A DNA stretch of 6,937 nucleotides from Geobacteraceae bacterium (GCA_027064785.1 JAMOPE010000397.1:1-6937), one strand, 5' to 3'. Shown: positions 1-6,464, numbered from the stretch's first letter. Numbers and translations: made by a program. Notes: generated by a model from the letters alone, not told the origin.

Positions 1-252
1 GATACAGCTAAGCCGAAGAAGATATTCAGCAGTAAAGACAAGGGTGAATATCCATTCGAGCAGCATAAACAGCCGCCCGTAACGGGCATCAAGAGCAGCA
101 ACACTATCAAGCATGACGACAATCACACTGACAATGATGCTGAGGATCAGGACAATATCAAACAGTTTTCCCGCAGGAGTATCGGCCTCGAAAATAATTT
201 CGTGGAGACGATGACGGAGACGGTTATTTGATTGTGGTTTCCGTTCAGGCAT
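1..252 (-). CDS. Ion channel of the voltage-gated cation channel superfamily, N-terminal part (cut by window edge)
   Basis: Only the first 84 codons are in the window; the frame stays open to base 1. The protein starts MPERKPQSNN, followed by a basic stretch (RLRHRLHEI) and the segment IIFEADTPAGKLFDIVL. That amphipathic entry into the first membrane helix is typical of bacterial Ion_trans (PF00520) potassium-channel-like proteins of roughly 270 residues. Residues about 31-50 (DIVLILSIIVSVIVVMLDSV) form a first hydrophobic helix (S1). Residues about 61-81 (LFMLLEWIFTLVFTAEYLLRL), with acidic E66 and E76, match S2. The voltage-sensor S4 and the pore signature that would show K+ selectivity lie outside the window, so ion specificity is inferred. 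The start is supported by a GGAG Shine-Dalgarno at 258-261, 5 bases before the ATG. A 240-bp palindromic element ends 22 bases upstream, so the gene may either be read through from glcF or have its own promoter. Confidence 0.82.
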   Translation of the reverse strand, partial: MPERKPQSNNRLRHRLHEIIFEADTPAGKLFDIVLILSIIVSVIVVMLDSVAALDARYGRLFMLLEWIFTLVFTAEYLLRLSCI

Positions 253-274
253 AGCAACTCCGGAAGAAAAGCTC

Positions 275-514
275 TTAACGGAGAGATGCTAAGAGGGAGA
301 GCTGGAGAGAAAAATCAAAATCAGTTGATAGCCACCAAGAACACCAAGGAAAAACAAAAATATTTTTTGGGTTTTAAAACCTTATAAACGCTTTCGACTT
401 TGCTTGTCTTGGCGAACTTGGTGTCTCGCCTAAAGGTACCTACTTCTGGTGGTGGCTCAGTTTAAGATTTTGACTTTCTCTGCGTTTCTCTCCATCTTTG
501 CGTCTCTCCGTTAA
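275..514 (-). repeat. Full-length palindromic TTAACGG element, copy A (inverted relative to copy B)
   Basis: A 240-bp non-coding element with imperfect terminal inverted repeats. By eye, about 24 of the outer 27 bases match between the left arm (starting TTAACGGAGAGATGC) and the right arm (ending GCGTCTCTCCGTTAA). Inside are words such as CCACCAAGAACACCAAG, an AT-rich palindrome GGTTTTAAAACC centred near 376, and CTTCTGGTGGTGGCT. Its reverse complement aligns over the whole length with the element at 4946-5190, with long identical runs, so the two are inverted copies of one family. There is no open frame of note and no transposase, which makes it MITE-like or a structured intergenic repeat. 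It fills almost the whole 267-bp gap between glcF (stop 5 bases away) and the ion-channel gene. The minus strand is given because copy B is taken as the reference orientation. Confidence 0.9.
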
Positions 515-519
515 AAATA

Positions 520-1779
520 CTATTCAGGTAAAACGTCCGCAACCAAATCAAGAATATGCACTGCCCGCTGTTTTTCGTCAGCATGATTGATACTGTCCTG
601 TAACTGCATAATACAGCCAGGGCAATCTGTTGCAACCAGTTCAGCACCACTTTCAGCAATAAAGCCTGCTTTTTTCGCGCCGATTTTTTTACTGGTGTCA
701 TAATGGTAGACAGAGTAAGTCCCGCCAAGGCCGCAGCAAGTCCCGGCATTTTCCATTTCGACATAGTCAACCTGTGGCAACGCTTTCAAGATTTCTCGCG
801 GTTCTTTTGTAATACCATGATTCCGCAGATGGCAGGGATCGTGATAAGTCACGCGAATCGGATTATCCCGCTGCGGCAACGCAGCCAATTTTTCTGTAAA
901 ACCATGCTCAACCAGAAAAACAAAAATATCTTTGACCTTCTCTTTTAAATCACCAAACTCATCCCCCATTCCCGGATAGATCTGGGTCAAACCTGAGTGA
1001 CACGACGCACACGCCGTGACAATATAATCGTAGCTATTCTTCTGAAAAACCGGCAGGTTTTCTTCCGCAAGGGATTCAACCGTTGCCGCAGCACCGGCAG
1101 AAACAGCCGGAAGCCCACAACAGACCTGATCTTTAGGGATCAGCACTGTCACCCCGATAAACTTCAATGCTTTCAACAATGCTTCCCCCGATTCGGGATA
1201 CATGTAGTTGATGCCACAGCCGGTAAAAAACAGAACCGTCGGCATATCGGGATCACCGGGGATCATCTCGGGGACACGTTCACGAAAAGGTTTTGCCGTC
1301 AACGGTGGCAGAGTGCGATCAGAGCTGATAAATGGTGCCGGGAAGCGGAGACGCAAACCACTCTGGTCGGGGATTTTTTTGAAGAGTAGTTTAGAAAAAG
1401 CACCACCACCTTTGGCGAGAAGGTTCATCACCCCCTGATTTTTCAGGATAGTACCGACTCCCTTACCGAAAGTTGACAACCCTTTACGATTCGCAATTTC
1501 ACGCCGCGTCGCCGCAACAATATCCTCAGTATGAACCTTATTAGGACACTGGGCATAGCAACTGCCGCATAACAGACACTGCGACATATCAAGAAGAAAT
1601 TTTTCTTCAAGATCAACATCTCCCCGCAGCAATGAATCGGCAAGGGCAATTTTCCCCCGTGCAACCCGGCCTTCATGCTTTTCAGCACCAAAAGCGGGAC
1701 AGTGTGCCCGACAGCCGCCACACTTAACACACTGATCGATTTCATCACGGAAATCTTCTAATTTTTTCAGTTTTGCCAT
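520..1779 (-). CDS. glcF: GlcF-like iron-sulfur subunit of a D-2-hydroxyacid (lactate/glycolate) dehydrogenase
   Basis: A 419-residue protein, close to the usual GlcF length. Two 4Fe-4S ferredoxin motifs are intact: C17-x2-C20-x2-C23-x3-C27 and C68-x2-C71-x2-C74-x3-C78. Two CCG (DUF224) domains follow. The first has C188, CCG at 220-222 and C257/C260; the second has C316, CCG at 348-350 and C386/C389. In this family the CCG cysteines bind a further cluster or interact with the electron acceptor. No membrane segment is seen, so it is probably a cytoplasmic or membrane-associated electron-transfer subunit. It would take electrons from the FAD subunit GlcD encoded just upstream, 82 bases away on the same strand, and pass them on to quinone or another carrier. 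The start MAKLKKLEDFRDEIDQC fits the family, but no good Shine-Dalgarno precedes it; a repeat element ends 17 bases upstream. The substrate cannot be read from the sequence. Nearby larA favours D-lactate over glycolate. It is too long, and carries ferredoxin motifs, to be LldE. Confidence 0.93.
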   Translation of the reverse strand: MAKLKKLEDFRDEIDQCVKCGGCRAHCPAFGAEKHEGRVARGKIALADSLLRGDVDLEEKFLLDMSQCLLCGSCYAQCPNKVHTEDIVAATRREIANRKGLSTFGKGVGTILKNQGVMNLLAKGGGAFSKLLFKKIPDQSGLRLRFPAPFISSDRTLPPLTAKPFRERVPEMIPGDPDMPTVLFFTGCGINYMYPESGEALLKALKFIGVTVLIPKDQVCCGLPAVSAGAAATVESLAEENLPVFQKNSYDYIVTACASCHSGLTQIYPGMGDEFGDLKEKVKDIFVFLVEHGFTEKLAALPQRDNPIRVTYHDPCHLRNHGITKEPREILKALPQVDYVEMENAGTCCGLGGTYSVYHYDTSKKIGAKKAGFIAESGAELVATDCPGCIMQLQDSINHADEKQRAVHILDLVADVLPE

Positions 1780-1796
1780 TATTCAATCAATTCACG

Positions 1797-1859
1797 GTAG
1801 GGGCAGGCCCCAGTGCCTGCCCTGGATTCAAAAGGGCGGCCACGGGGAGCCGCCCCTAC
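1797..1859. repeat. Palindromic GTAGGGGC repeat with two hairpins, between glcD and glcF
   Basis: A 63-bp GC-rich element bounded by an 8-bp inverted repeat, GTAGGGGC (1797-1804) and GCCCCTAC (1852-1859). Two hairpins lie inside. GGGCAGGC (1801-1808) pairs with GCCTGCCC (1815-1822), and GGGCGGC (1834-1840) pairs with GCCGCCC (1849-1855). Similar 'TAGGGGC...GCCCCTA' sequences are familiar as dispersed intergenic repeats in many bacteria; that recollection is from general knowledge, not a search. It takes up most of the 82-bp glcD-glcF spacer, lying 2 bases from the glcD stop and 17 bases from the glcF start. It is unrelated in sequence to the TTAACGG family in the other gaps. Confidence 0.85.
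1830..1857 (-). terminator. Weak terminator-like hairpin followed by TTTT in the glcD-glcF spacer
   Basis: Read on the minus strand, GGGCGGC and GCCGCCC form a 7-bp all-GC stem, extendable by G-U and A-U pairs, with an 8-base loop, immediately followed by TTTT (1833-1830). This resembles a short-tailed intrinsic terminator or attenuator and could lower transcription of glcF relative to glcD. The T-tract is short, and the hairpin is part of a dispersed repeat, so it may be incidental. Confidence 0.3.
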
Positions 1860-1861
1860 AA

Positions 1862-3247
1862 TTATCGATCGGAAGGGAAAATTTTCCCGGGGTTAAGGAT
1901 ATTATTCGGGTCGAGTGCCCGCTTGATGGTTTTCATATAATCGACCACACTGTCACTCAACTCCAAGGAGATAAAAGGGGCTTTCATAATCCCGACACCG
2001 TGCTCACCACTCATGGTTCCACCCAGTTCCAGTGCCCCTTCAAAGACTTCGACAATCGCTTTTTCGGCTTTCTCTTCCTCACCGGGAATCTTACCATCGA
2101 TCATGATATTGACGTGGATATTGCCATCGCCGGCATGACCAAAATTGACGATCGGGATCTGATATTTATCGGCAATTTGTTCAATTTTACGAATCATATC
2201 AGGAACTTTAGAACGCGGCACACAAATATCTTCATTGAATTTATCGGGATTGACCTGGCGCAACGATGCCGAAATTGAACGCCGTATCTGCCACAGAGCT
2301 TCACTCTCTGCCGGAGTTTCTGCGATCCGGGTTTCCACAACCCCCAGCGGTTGAACGATTTGCGAGATCTTCTGCACCTGTTTGTCCAAAAATTCACGAT
2401 CACCGTCAACTTCGATCAACAGCACCGCGTGGGCAGCGTCAGGAACATCGAGGTCGGTCGCATTGCGGACACATTCCAGAGTTCTTGCGTCGAGAAATTC
2501 GAGAGTTGTCGGGATAATCTTACCACGGATGATTGCCGAGACCGCCTGTGCAGCACCATCGATAGAATCGAACAATACCAGCATCGTCTTTTTCGCTTCG
2601 GGCTTCGGCAACAGCTTGACGATAATCTTGGTAATCACTGCCAGCGTCCCCTCACTGCCACAGATCAACTTGGTCAGGTCGTAGCCGACGACACCCTTCA
2701 TCGTCGGGCCCCCGGTTTTTATGATATCGCCGGTCGGGGTTACAATTTCGAGGCCGATAATATAATCCTTGGTCACACCATACTTGACACAGCGCGGACC
2801 ACCGGCACATTCAGCGACATTTCCACCCATCGTGGAAACCTTGAGCGATGCCGGATCGGGAGGATAAAACAGCCCCACTTTTTCGACAGTTTTCTGAAAA
2901 TCTTCAGTGACAACTCCCGGTTCGATCGTCGCGACCAGGTTTTCCTCGTCGATTTCAAGTATCTTGTCAAGACGGGTCAGGCCGAGGACAATGCCACCAG
3001 CAATCGGCACGCTTCCACCGGTAAATCCCGTTCCCGCACCCCGGGGGAAAACTGGAGTTTTGGTTTCATTCGCCAACTGCATAATCTGGCTGACCTCTTC
3101 GACACTGCCGGGATGAACAACAACATCTGGACGATACTGTTTTTGCGTGGCATCATATGAATAGCAGATCAGATCGGCAGTGTCGGTTAAAACCTGGTCT
3201 TTCCCGCTGATCTGCTGAAGTTTTGCGATGATATTTTGATCAAACAT
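1862..3247 (-). CDS. glcD: GlcD-like FAD-linked D-2-hydroxyacid dehydrogenase subunit (probable D-lactate or glycolate dehydrogenase)
   Basis: A 461-residue flavoprotein of the GlcD/Dld (vanillyl-alcohol oxidase-type) family, at the typical length. The N-terminal FAD-binding domain (about 30-215) has the nucleotide loop RGAGTGFTGGS at 69-79, the STMGGNVAECAGG segment at 138-150 and GSEGTLAVIT at 197-206. The C-terminal FAD-oxidase domain (about 220-458) has NEDICVPRSKVP at 338-349, the active-site stretch FGHAGDGNIH at 369-378, SGEHGVG at 413-419, and the family's closing motif DPNNILNPGKIFP at 446-458. It oxidises a D-2-hydroxyacid to the 2-oxoacid with FAD and hands electrons to GlcF. Deltaproteobacterial pairs of this kind are commonly annotated as glycolate oxidase although several serve D-lactate oxidation; the larA two genes upstream makes lactate plausible here. 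The start has an AAGGA Shine-Dalgarno (3254-3258) 6 bases upstream. A 41-bp perfect-armed hairpin ends 28 bases before the ATG. No residue expected in the family appears lost. Confidence 0.93.
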   Translation of the reverse strand: MFDQNIIAKLQQISGKDQVLTDTADLICYSYDATQKQYRPDVVVHPGSVEEVSQIMQLANETKTPVFPRGAGTGFTGGSVPIAGGIVLGLTRLDKILEIDEENLVATIEPGVVTEDFQKTVEKVGLFYPPDPASLKVSTMGGNVAECAGGPRCVKYGVTKDYIIGLEIVTPTGDIIKTGGPTMKGVVGYDLTKLICGSEGTLAVITKIIVKLLPKPEAKKTMLVLFDSIDGAAQAVSAIIRGKIIPTTLEFLDARTLECVRNATDLDVPDAAHAVLLIEVDGDREFLDKQVQKISQIVQPLGVVETRIAETPAESEALWQIRRSISASLRQVNPDKFNEDICVPRSKVPDMIRKIEQIADKYQIPIVNFGHAGDGNIHVNIMIDGKIPGEEEKAEKAIVEVFEGALELGGTMSGEHGVGIMKAPFISLELSDSVVDYMKTIKRALDPNNILNPGKIFPSDR

Positions 3248-3275
3248 TAAACATCCTTTTTTATGAAAAGCTATT

Positions 3276-3316
3276 TTAACGGAGAGGCGCAGAGGATCTC
3301 AGCGCCTCTCCGTTAA
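3276..3316. repeat. Minimal TTAACGG palindrome, copy C (arms only)
   Basis: Perfect 15-bp arms, TTAACGGAGAGGCGC (3276-3290) and GCGCCTCTCCGTTAA (3302-3316), are separated by 11 bases. One further outer base pair (3275/3317) also matches. Within the loop GAG and CTC can pair around GAT, giving an almost continuous hairpin. The arms match the termini of the 240-245 bp copies A and B, so this is a reduced member of the same family that has lost the interior, or the basic unit from which the long form grew. It sits between the diguanylate cyclase gene and glcD, just 5' of the glcD ribosome-binding region. No T-tract follows on either strand, so it is not a classical terminator. Confidence 0.88.
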
Positions 3317-3361
3317 ACAAAACATATCCTGTTACATTATCCGATATATGACCACTTAAGT

Positions 3362-4918
3362 CTACTTTGATTTACCGAACCAACCGCTCTTTTCAACATA
3401 AGGTTCGACCCGATTGCGTCCTTTTTTCTTGGCCGTATAGAGAGCCTTATCGGCACGCTCAATCAACTCGGTCTTTTTCATCGGTTTCCCGGTTCCCGAA
3501 AAGACAGCAACGCCGAAACTGCTGGTGACCCGATAGTCTTCTCCGTCATAGTGAAAAGCGTGCTGTTCGATCGCGCTTCGCAGCTTTTCTGCCACAAGCA
3601 GGGCCTCTTTTTCATTGGTCTCAGGGAGAATAAAAACAAACTCTTCACCCCCATAACGTGCCATAAGGTCGTACTCGCGAATCACTTCGGTACACAGGCT
3701 GGCAAGCTCTTTTAACACATAATCACCCGCCTGATGACCGTAAAAATCGTTGAATTTTTTAAAATTATCGATATCGGCCAGGATCAGACTCAGCTCATTT
3801 TCCTGACGTATTGAGCGGCTGATCTCTTTGTCGAGAGCTTCCTGAAAGTAGCGATGGTTATAAATCTGCGTCAACCCATCCAGACTTGCTATCTCCTCGA
3901 GATAAGCATTCTTCTCTTCCAGTTCCGCCGTCAGTTTTTCCAGCTGCATCTTGGACTGGACCAACTCTCGGTTGATCTGCTCGTAACTCATATTGAGCAA
4001 ACTCAGCTCAATATTTGCCTGCTGGAGAATTTCAGGAACCGATGCTGTTCCTTCGATGTTCAAACCGAAATAGTTTGCCGCTTTGGCAACCTCTCCACTC
4101 GCCTGCTCAAGAATATTGTCGATACTCGCAGTGTCAAGCCGAAACATCTTCTGCGCCCGCTCACGAAACGGGGCGTGGTAGTCAATCGGATTTCCAGAAT
4201 ACATAATACTGGCAAGCAATGCCGCCAGATGAACCACCCGAATATTGGTTCTCATTTCCGGGTTATCATCGGCAAAGGCATCGGGGTTATGGTGATAAGC
4301 AATCGGGATCACAAGGCTTTCCGGAAAATTCCAGCGTTTCGCCGCTTCGCCGCCAACGTAAGCATGGTTAGCACCAAGATGTTCTTCTTCCAGCTCCAGG
4401 AGACGCTTTTCACTACCAGCAGCCTCCTTTAATAAACTGTCGTATTCTTCACGATAGGCACAAGCTAAAATCAACTTTCCCAAATTTTGCAATAAGCTGA
4501 CGGTAAAGACCTCCTCGGGATCGCCATCTGACACTTTTGCCATAATCAGCTTGGATGCCACCGCTGCAGCAAGGGATTCTTCCCAGAATCGACCATAGTT
4601 GAACCCCTCTCCATGCTGAGGGCGTTCCATATTTAAAAATGAAAAAGACAGCACCAGACTGCGAACCGCGTTGGTTCCCAGAATTGCCACCGCCTGCTGA
4701 ATCGTTCCAACTTCATTGGGGAAATTATAGAAGGAGGAATTAACCACCTTAAGGATTTTTGACGACAGAGAGACATCCTGAGCAATCAGCTTTGAGATGT
4801 CGTAAATCGTTGTCTCTTCTTTGCCGGTAATATTGATCAACTTGGATGCAACAGTTGAAAGGGTCGGTAATGACCCTGTTTCGATAACCCGTTGAATGAC
4901 ATCTTCTTTTGTTGGCAT
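3362..4918 (-). CDS. HDOD-GGDEF protein, probable diguanylate cyclase
   Basis: A 518-residue protein with three parts. Residues about 12-210 form an HDOD domain (TLSTVASKLINI near 19-30, QDVSLSSKILKVVNSSFY at 47-64, NLGKLI at 145-150, AYHHNPDAF at 207-215); this is a signalling module that lacks metal-dependent phosphohydrolase activity. Residues about 300-345 look like a coiled coil rich in E, L and Q that would transmit the signal. Residues about 346-506 are a GGDEF domain. Its catalytic motif is GGEEF at 423-427, a permitted variant; the metal-binding Asp is D382 in ADIDNFKKFN; and an inhibitory RxxD site (R414-D417) sits exactly 5 residues before GGEEF. It therefore looks like an active, product-inhibited cyclase making cyclic di-GMP from 2 GTP. 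No membrane segment is seen, so it is probably cytoplasmic. An AAGGA Shine-Dalgarno (4927-4931) lies 8 bases before the ATG. A 245-bp palindromic element separates it from larA. The signal it senses is unknown. Confidence 0.92.
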   Translation of the reverse strand: MPTKEDVIQRVIETGSLPTLSTVASKLINITGKEETTIYDISKLIAQDVSLSSKILKVVNSSFYNFPNEVGTIQQAVAILGTNAVRSLVLSFSFLNMERPQHGEGFNYGRFWEESLAAAVASKLIMAKVSDGDPEEVFTVSLLQNLGKLILACAYREEYDSLLKEAAGSEKRLLELEEEHLGANHAYVGGEAAKRWNFPESLVIPIAYHHNPDAFADDNPEMRTNIRVVHLAALLASIMYSGNPIDYHAPFRERAQKMFRLDTASIDNILEQASGEVAKAANYFGLNIEGTASVPEILQQANIELSLLNMSYEQINRELVQSKMQLEKLTAELEEKNAYLEEIASLDGLTQIYNHRYFQEALDKEISRSIRQENELSLILADIDNFKKFNDFYGHQAGDYVLKELASLCTEVIREYDLMARYGGEEFVFILPETNEKEALLVAEKLRSAIEQHAFHYDGEDYRVTSSFGVAVFSGTGKPMKKTELIERADKALYTAKKKGRNRVEPYVEKSGWFGKSK

Positions 4919-4945
4919 ATTTAAAATCCTTTTGAAAATTCTATT

Positions 4946-5190
4946 TTAACGGAGAGACGCTGAGAAGGAGAGAAACGCAGAGAAAATCAAAATCTTAAAT
5001 TTAGCCACCACCAGAAGTAGGCACCTTTAGGCGAGACACCAAGGACTTCAAGAGAATCTAAGTCAAAAGCGTTTTTAAGGTTTTAAAACCCAAAAAAGAT
5101 TTTTGTTTGTTCTTGGTGTCTTGGTGTCTTGGTGGCTATTATATGTTTTGACTTTCTTTCCAACTCTCCTTCTCAGCGTCTCTCCGTTAA
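4946..5190 (+). repeat. Full-length palindromic TTAACGG element, copy B
   Basis: A 245-bp element whose outer 27 bases (4946-4972 and 5164-5190) are a perfect inverted repeat starting TTAACGGAGAGACGC. Inner arms continue as an imperfect palindrome: AGAAAATCAAAA and TAGCCACCA on the left reappear inverted as TTTTGACTTTCT and TGGTGGCTA on the right. An AT-rich palindrome GGTTTTAAAACC lies in the middle. Near the right, the octamer TCTTGGTG is repeated three times in tandem (5111-5134). Copy A (275-514) is the same element inverted. There is no transposase and no credible coding frame. It fills the gap between the diguanylate cyclase start (27 bases away) and larA, and its terminal TTAA overlaps the larA stop codon. 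Confidence 0.92.
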
Positions 5191-6464
5191 ATATTTCTAC
5201 TCACCACCGGCAACACCATTCCACCATCGGGAATGACAACAATTTCGGCAATCTCTCCCAGCTCCGGCAAAACCCGGTCGAGAGCACTCTGTAAATCATC
5301 AGCTTTTTCCATCCCCATGCGTTGTGTTTCCGTCGTTGAAAGTTCACTGATCAGAATAACCCGGAAGCGTCGGGCTTTTGTCAAAACTGCGTGAGCCGTC
5401 TGACCGTTGATCTGGTAATCTTTCCGCAAGGCTGCTTCAAATTCATCCAGGTCCTGATACCGGAACCAGTCAAAAAAGGTCGGATAACCGAAACCGTCAC
5501 GACAGGCGGCGATAAAGATAATCGTTCCTCCCTCTTTGACGGCCCGGCAACCGTAATCGAGGGCCTTCTGAGCCTGAATAAAATTGATATCCTTCGGTTC
5601 CCCGCCGCACGACACAATCGCCAGATCAGCGGGTCGGTCGACGGTGACCTGAAACAGAGAACGAACCATCTCACAGCCGGCAAGATGTGCCTGCTCAAGC
5701 TCACCACAGAAGACCCCGAGGATCTGTTTGTCGGGAGCCAGCACAGTATTCAGCAAAAAATCGGGTTTGACTCGTCGGGCCGCCTGAACCAGGTTCTGAT
5801 TGACCGGATTTCCTTCCATCACCCCGACGACCGCCTGCGGATGTTTACCGCCAATCTCGGGAGGATTAAAAACCGCAAAGTGGCTCGCCATACACGTTTC
5901 ACGACTTGCGACCCCCGGAACCAACCCTTTACGCCCGCCCCCGAACCCGGCAAAATAATGAAACCCGATAGTTCCCGTGACAATCACCCGGTCAGCGTCA
6001 ACAACCCGGCGGTTAATCTGAACCGGAATCCCCGAATCGGTCACGCCAAGATCGACGAGTTCGGCAGGATCTTCACACTCGTGATCAAATACAGCAATCC
6101 GCCCCAAAAGAGGTCCGAGGATCTTTCGATGCTCAGACTCCGTCTGTTTCCGATGAATGCCCAGGGCGATAATGATTTCAATGTCACTATCGGGGATTCC
6201 ACATTTATTCAGCTCGTCCACGACAATCGGAAGATAAATTTCGCTACCGCTGTAACGAGTGATATCAGAGGTCACAATGACGACTTTTTCACCCGCGTTG
6301 ACAATCTCCCGCAAAGGAGGCGTACCGATAGGATAAGCCAACGCCCGCCGGATTTCAGTTTCTGCTTCGGGTGGAACAGGAAGGTTCTCAGCCTGAAGAA
6401 GCTTACCCTTTGAAAGCGGGTATTCAAATGTCCCCTGCCCGTATTTTAATTTTACTTCTACCAT
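5187..6464 (-). CDS. larA: LarA-family nickel-pincer-dependent racemase (probable lactate racemase)
   Basis: A 425-residue protein of the LarA (DUF2088) family, at the usual length. The residues that in characterised LarA hold the nickel-pincer nucleotide and the substrate can be matched by motif: D67 and R70 in SDITR, H104 in ALGIH, H169 and the cofactor-attaching K179 in GFHYFAGFGGGRKG (10 residues apart as in the known enzyme), H195 in SHFAVF, and Q297/K300 in FIQAQK. The catalytic set appears complete. Known LarA interconverts L- and D-lactate by hydride transfer, and some homologues act on other 2-hydroxyacids. Cofactor synthesis (LarB, LarC, LarE) is not encoded in this window and must be elsewhere. 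The start has a GGGGTG purine stretch (6471-6476) 6 bases upstream. The gene leads the minus-strand cluster and is divergent from ilvE. Its TAA stop lies in the TTAA end of repeat copy B. Function with glcD/glcF (racemise, then oxidise the D-isomer) is an inference. Confidence 0.9.
   Translation of the reverse strand: MVEVKLKYGQGTFEYPLSKGKLLQAENLPVPPEAETEIRRALAYPIGTPPLREIVNAGEKVVIVTSDITRYSGSEIYLPIVVDELNKCGIPDSDIEIIIALGIHRKQTESEHRKILGPLLGRIAVFDHECEDPAELVDLGVTDSGIPVQINRRVVDADRVIVTGTIGFHYFAGFGGGRKGLVPGVASRETCMASHFAVFNPPEIGGKHPQAVVGVMEGNPVNQNLVQAARRVKPDFLLNTVLAPDKQILGVFCGELEQAHLAGCEMVRSLFQVTVDRPADLAIVSCGGEPKDINFIQAQKALDYGCRAVKEGGTIIFIAACRDGFGYPTFFDWFRYQDLDEFEAALRKDYQINGQTAHAVLTKARRFRVILISELSTTETQRMGMEKADDLQSALDRVLPELGEIAEIVVIPDGGMVLPVVSRNI

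Noticed and set aside
462..770. Open frame on the minus strand overlapping the glcF 3' end and repeat copy A
   Set aside because: It overlaps glcF out of frame, lies partly in the repeat, and shows no conserved motif.
520..1779. Naming the Fe-S protein LldE/LutA
   Set aside because: LldE/LutA is about 240 residues with CCG domains only. This 419-residue protein has two extra 4Fe-4S ferredoxin motifs and pairs with a GlcD-type flavoprotein, which fits GlcF.
2351..3160. A 269-codon open frame on the plus strand opposite glcD
   Set aside because: It is fully antisense to a well-conserved flavoprotein gene, with no recognisable motif; best explained as a codon-bias shadow.
3276..3316. Copy C as an intrinsic terminator of the cyclase gene
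   Set aside because: The stem is strong, but no T-tract follows it on the minus strand (AAAATAGC comes next), and its arms match the termini of the longer repeats.
5111..5134. Possible CRISPR-like short repeat array
   Set aside because: Units are 8 bases and directly adjacent with no spacers, and no cas gene is present; this is a microsatellite-like stretch within a longer element.
5103..5294. Small hydrophobic open frame on the plus strand (MFVLGVLVSWWLLYV...)
   Set aside because: It looks like a small membrane protein, but the hydrophobic part is the translation of the TCTTGGTG tandem units of repeat copy B and the rest is antisense to the larA 3' end. No ribosome-binding site supports it.
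5391..6413. A 340-codon open frame on the plus strand opposite larA
   Set aside because: It is antisense to a gene with a full set of LarA motifs, its translation has no recognisable domain and is rich in R, N and D as antisense frames often are, and no convincing ribosome-binding site was seen.
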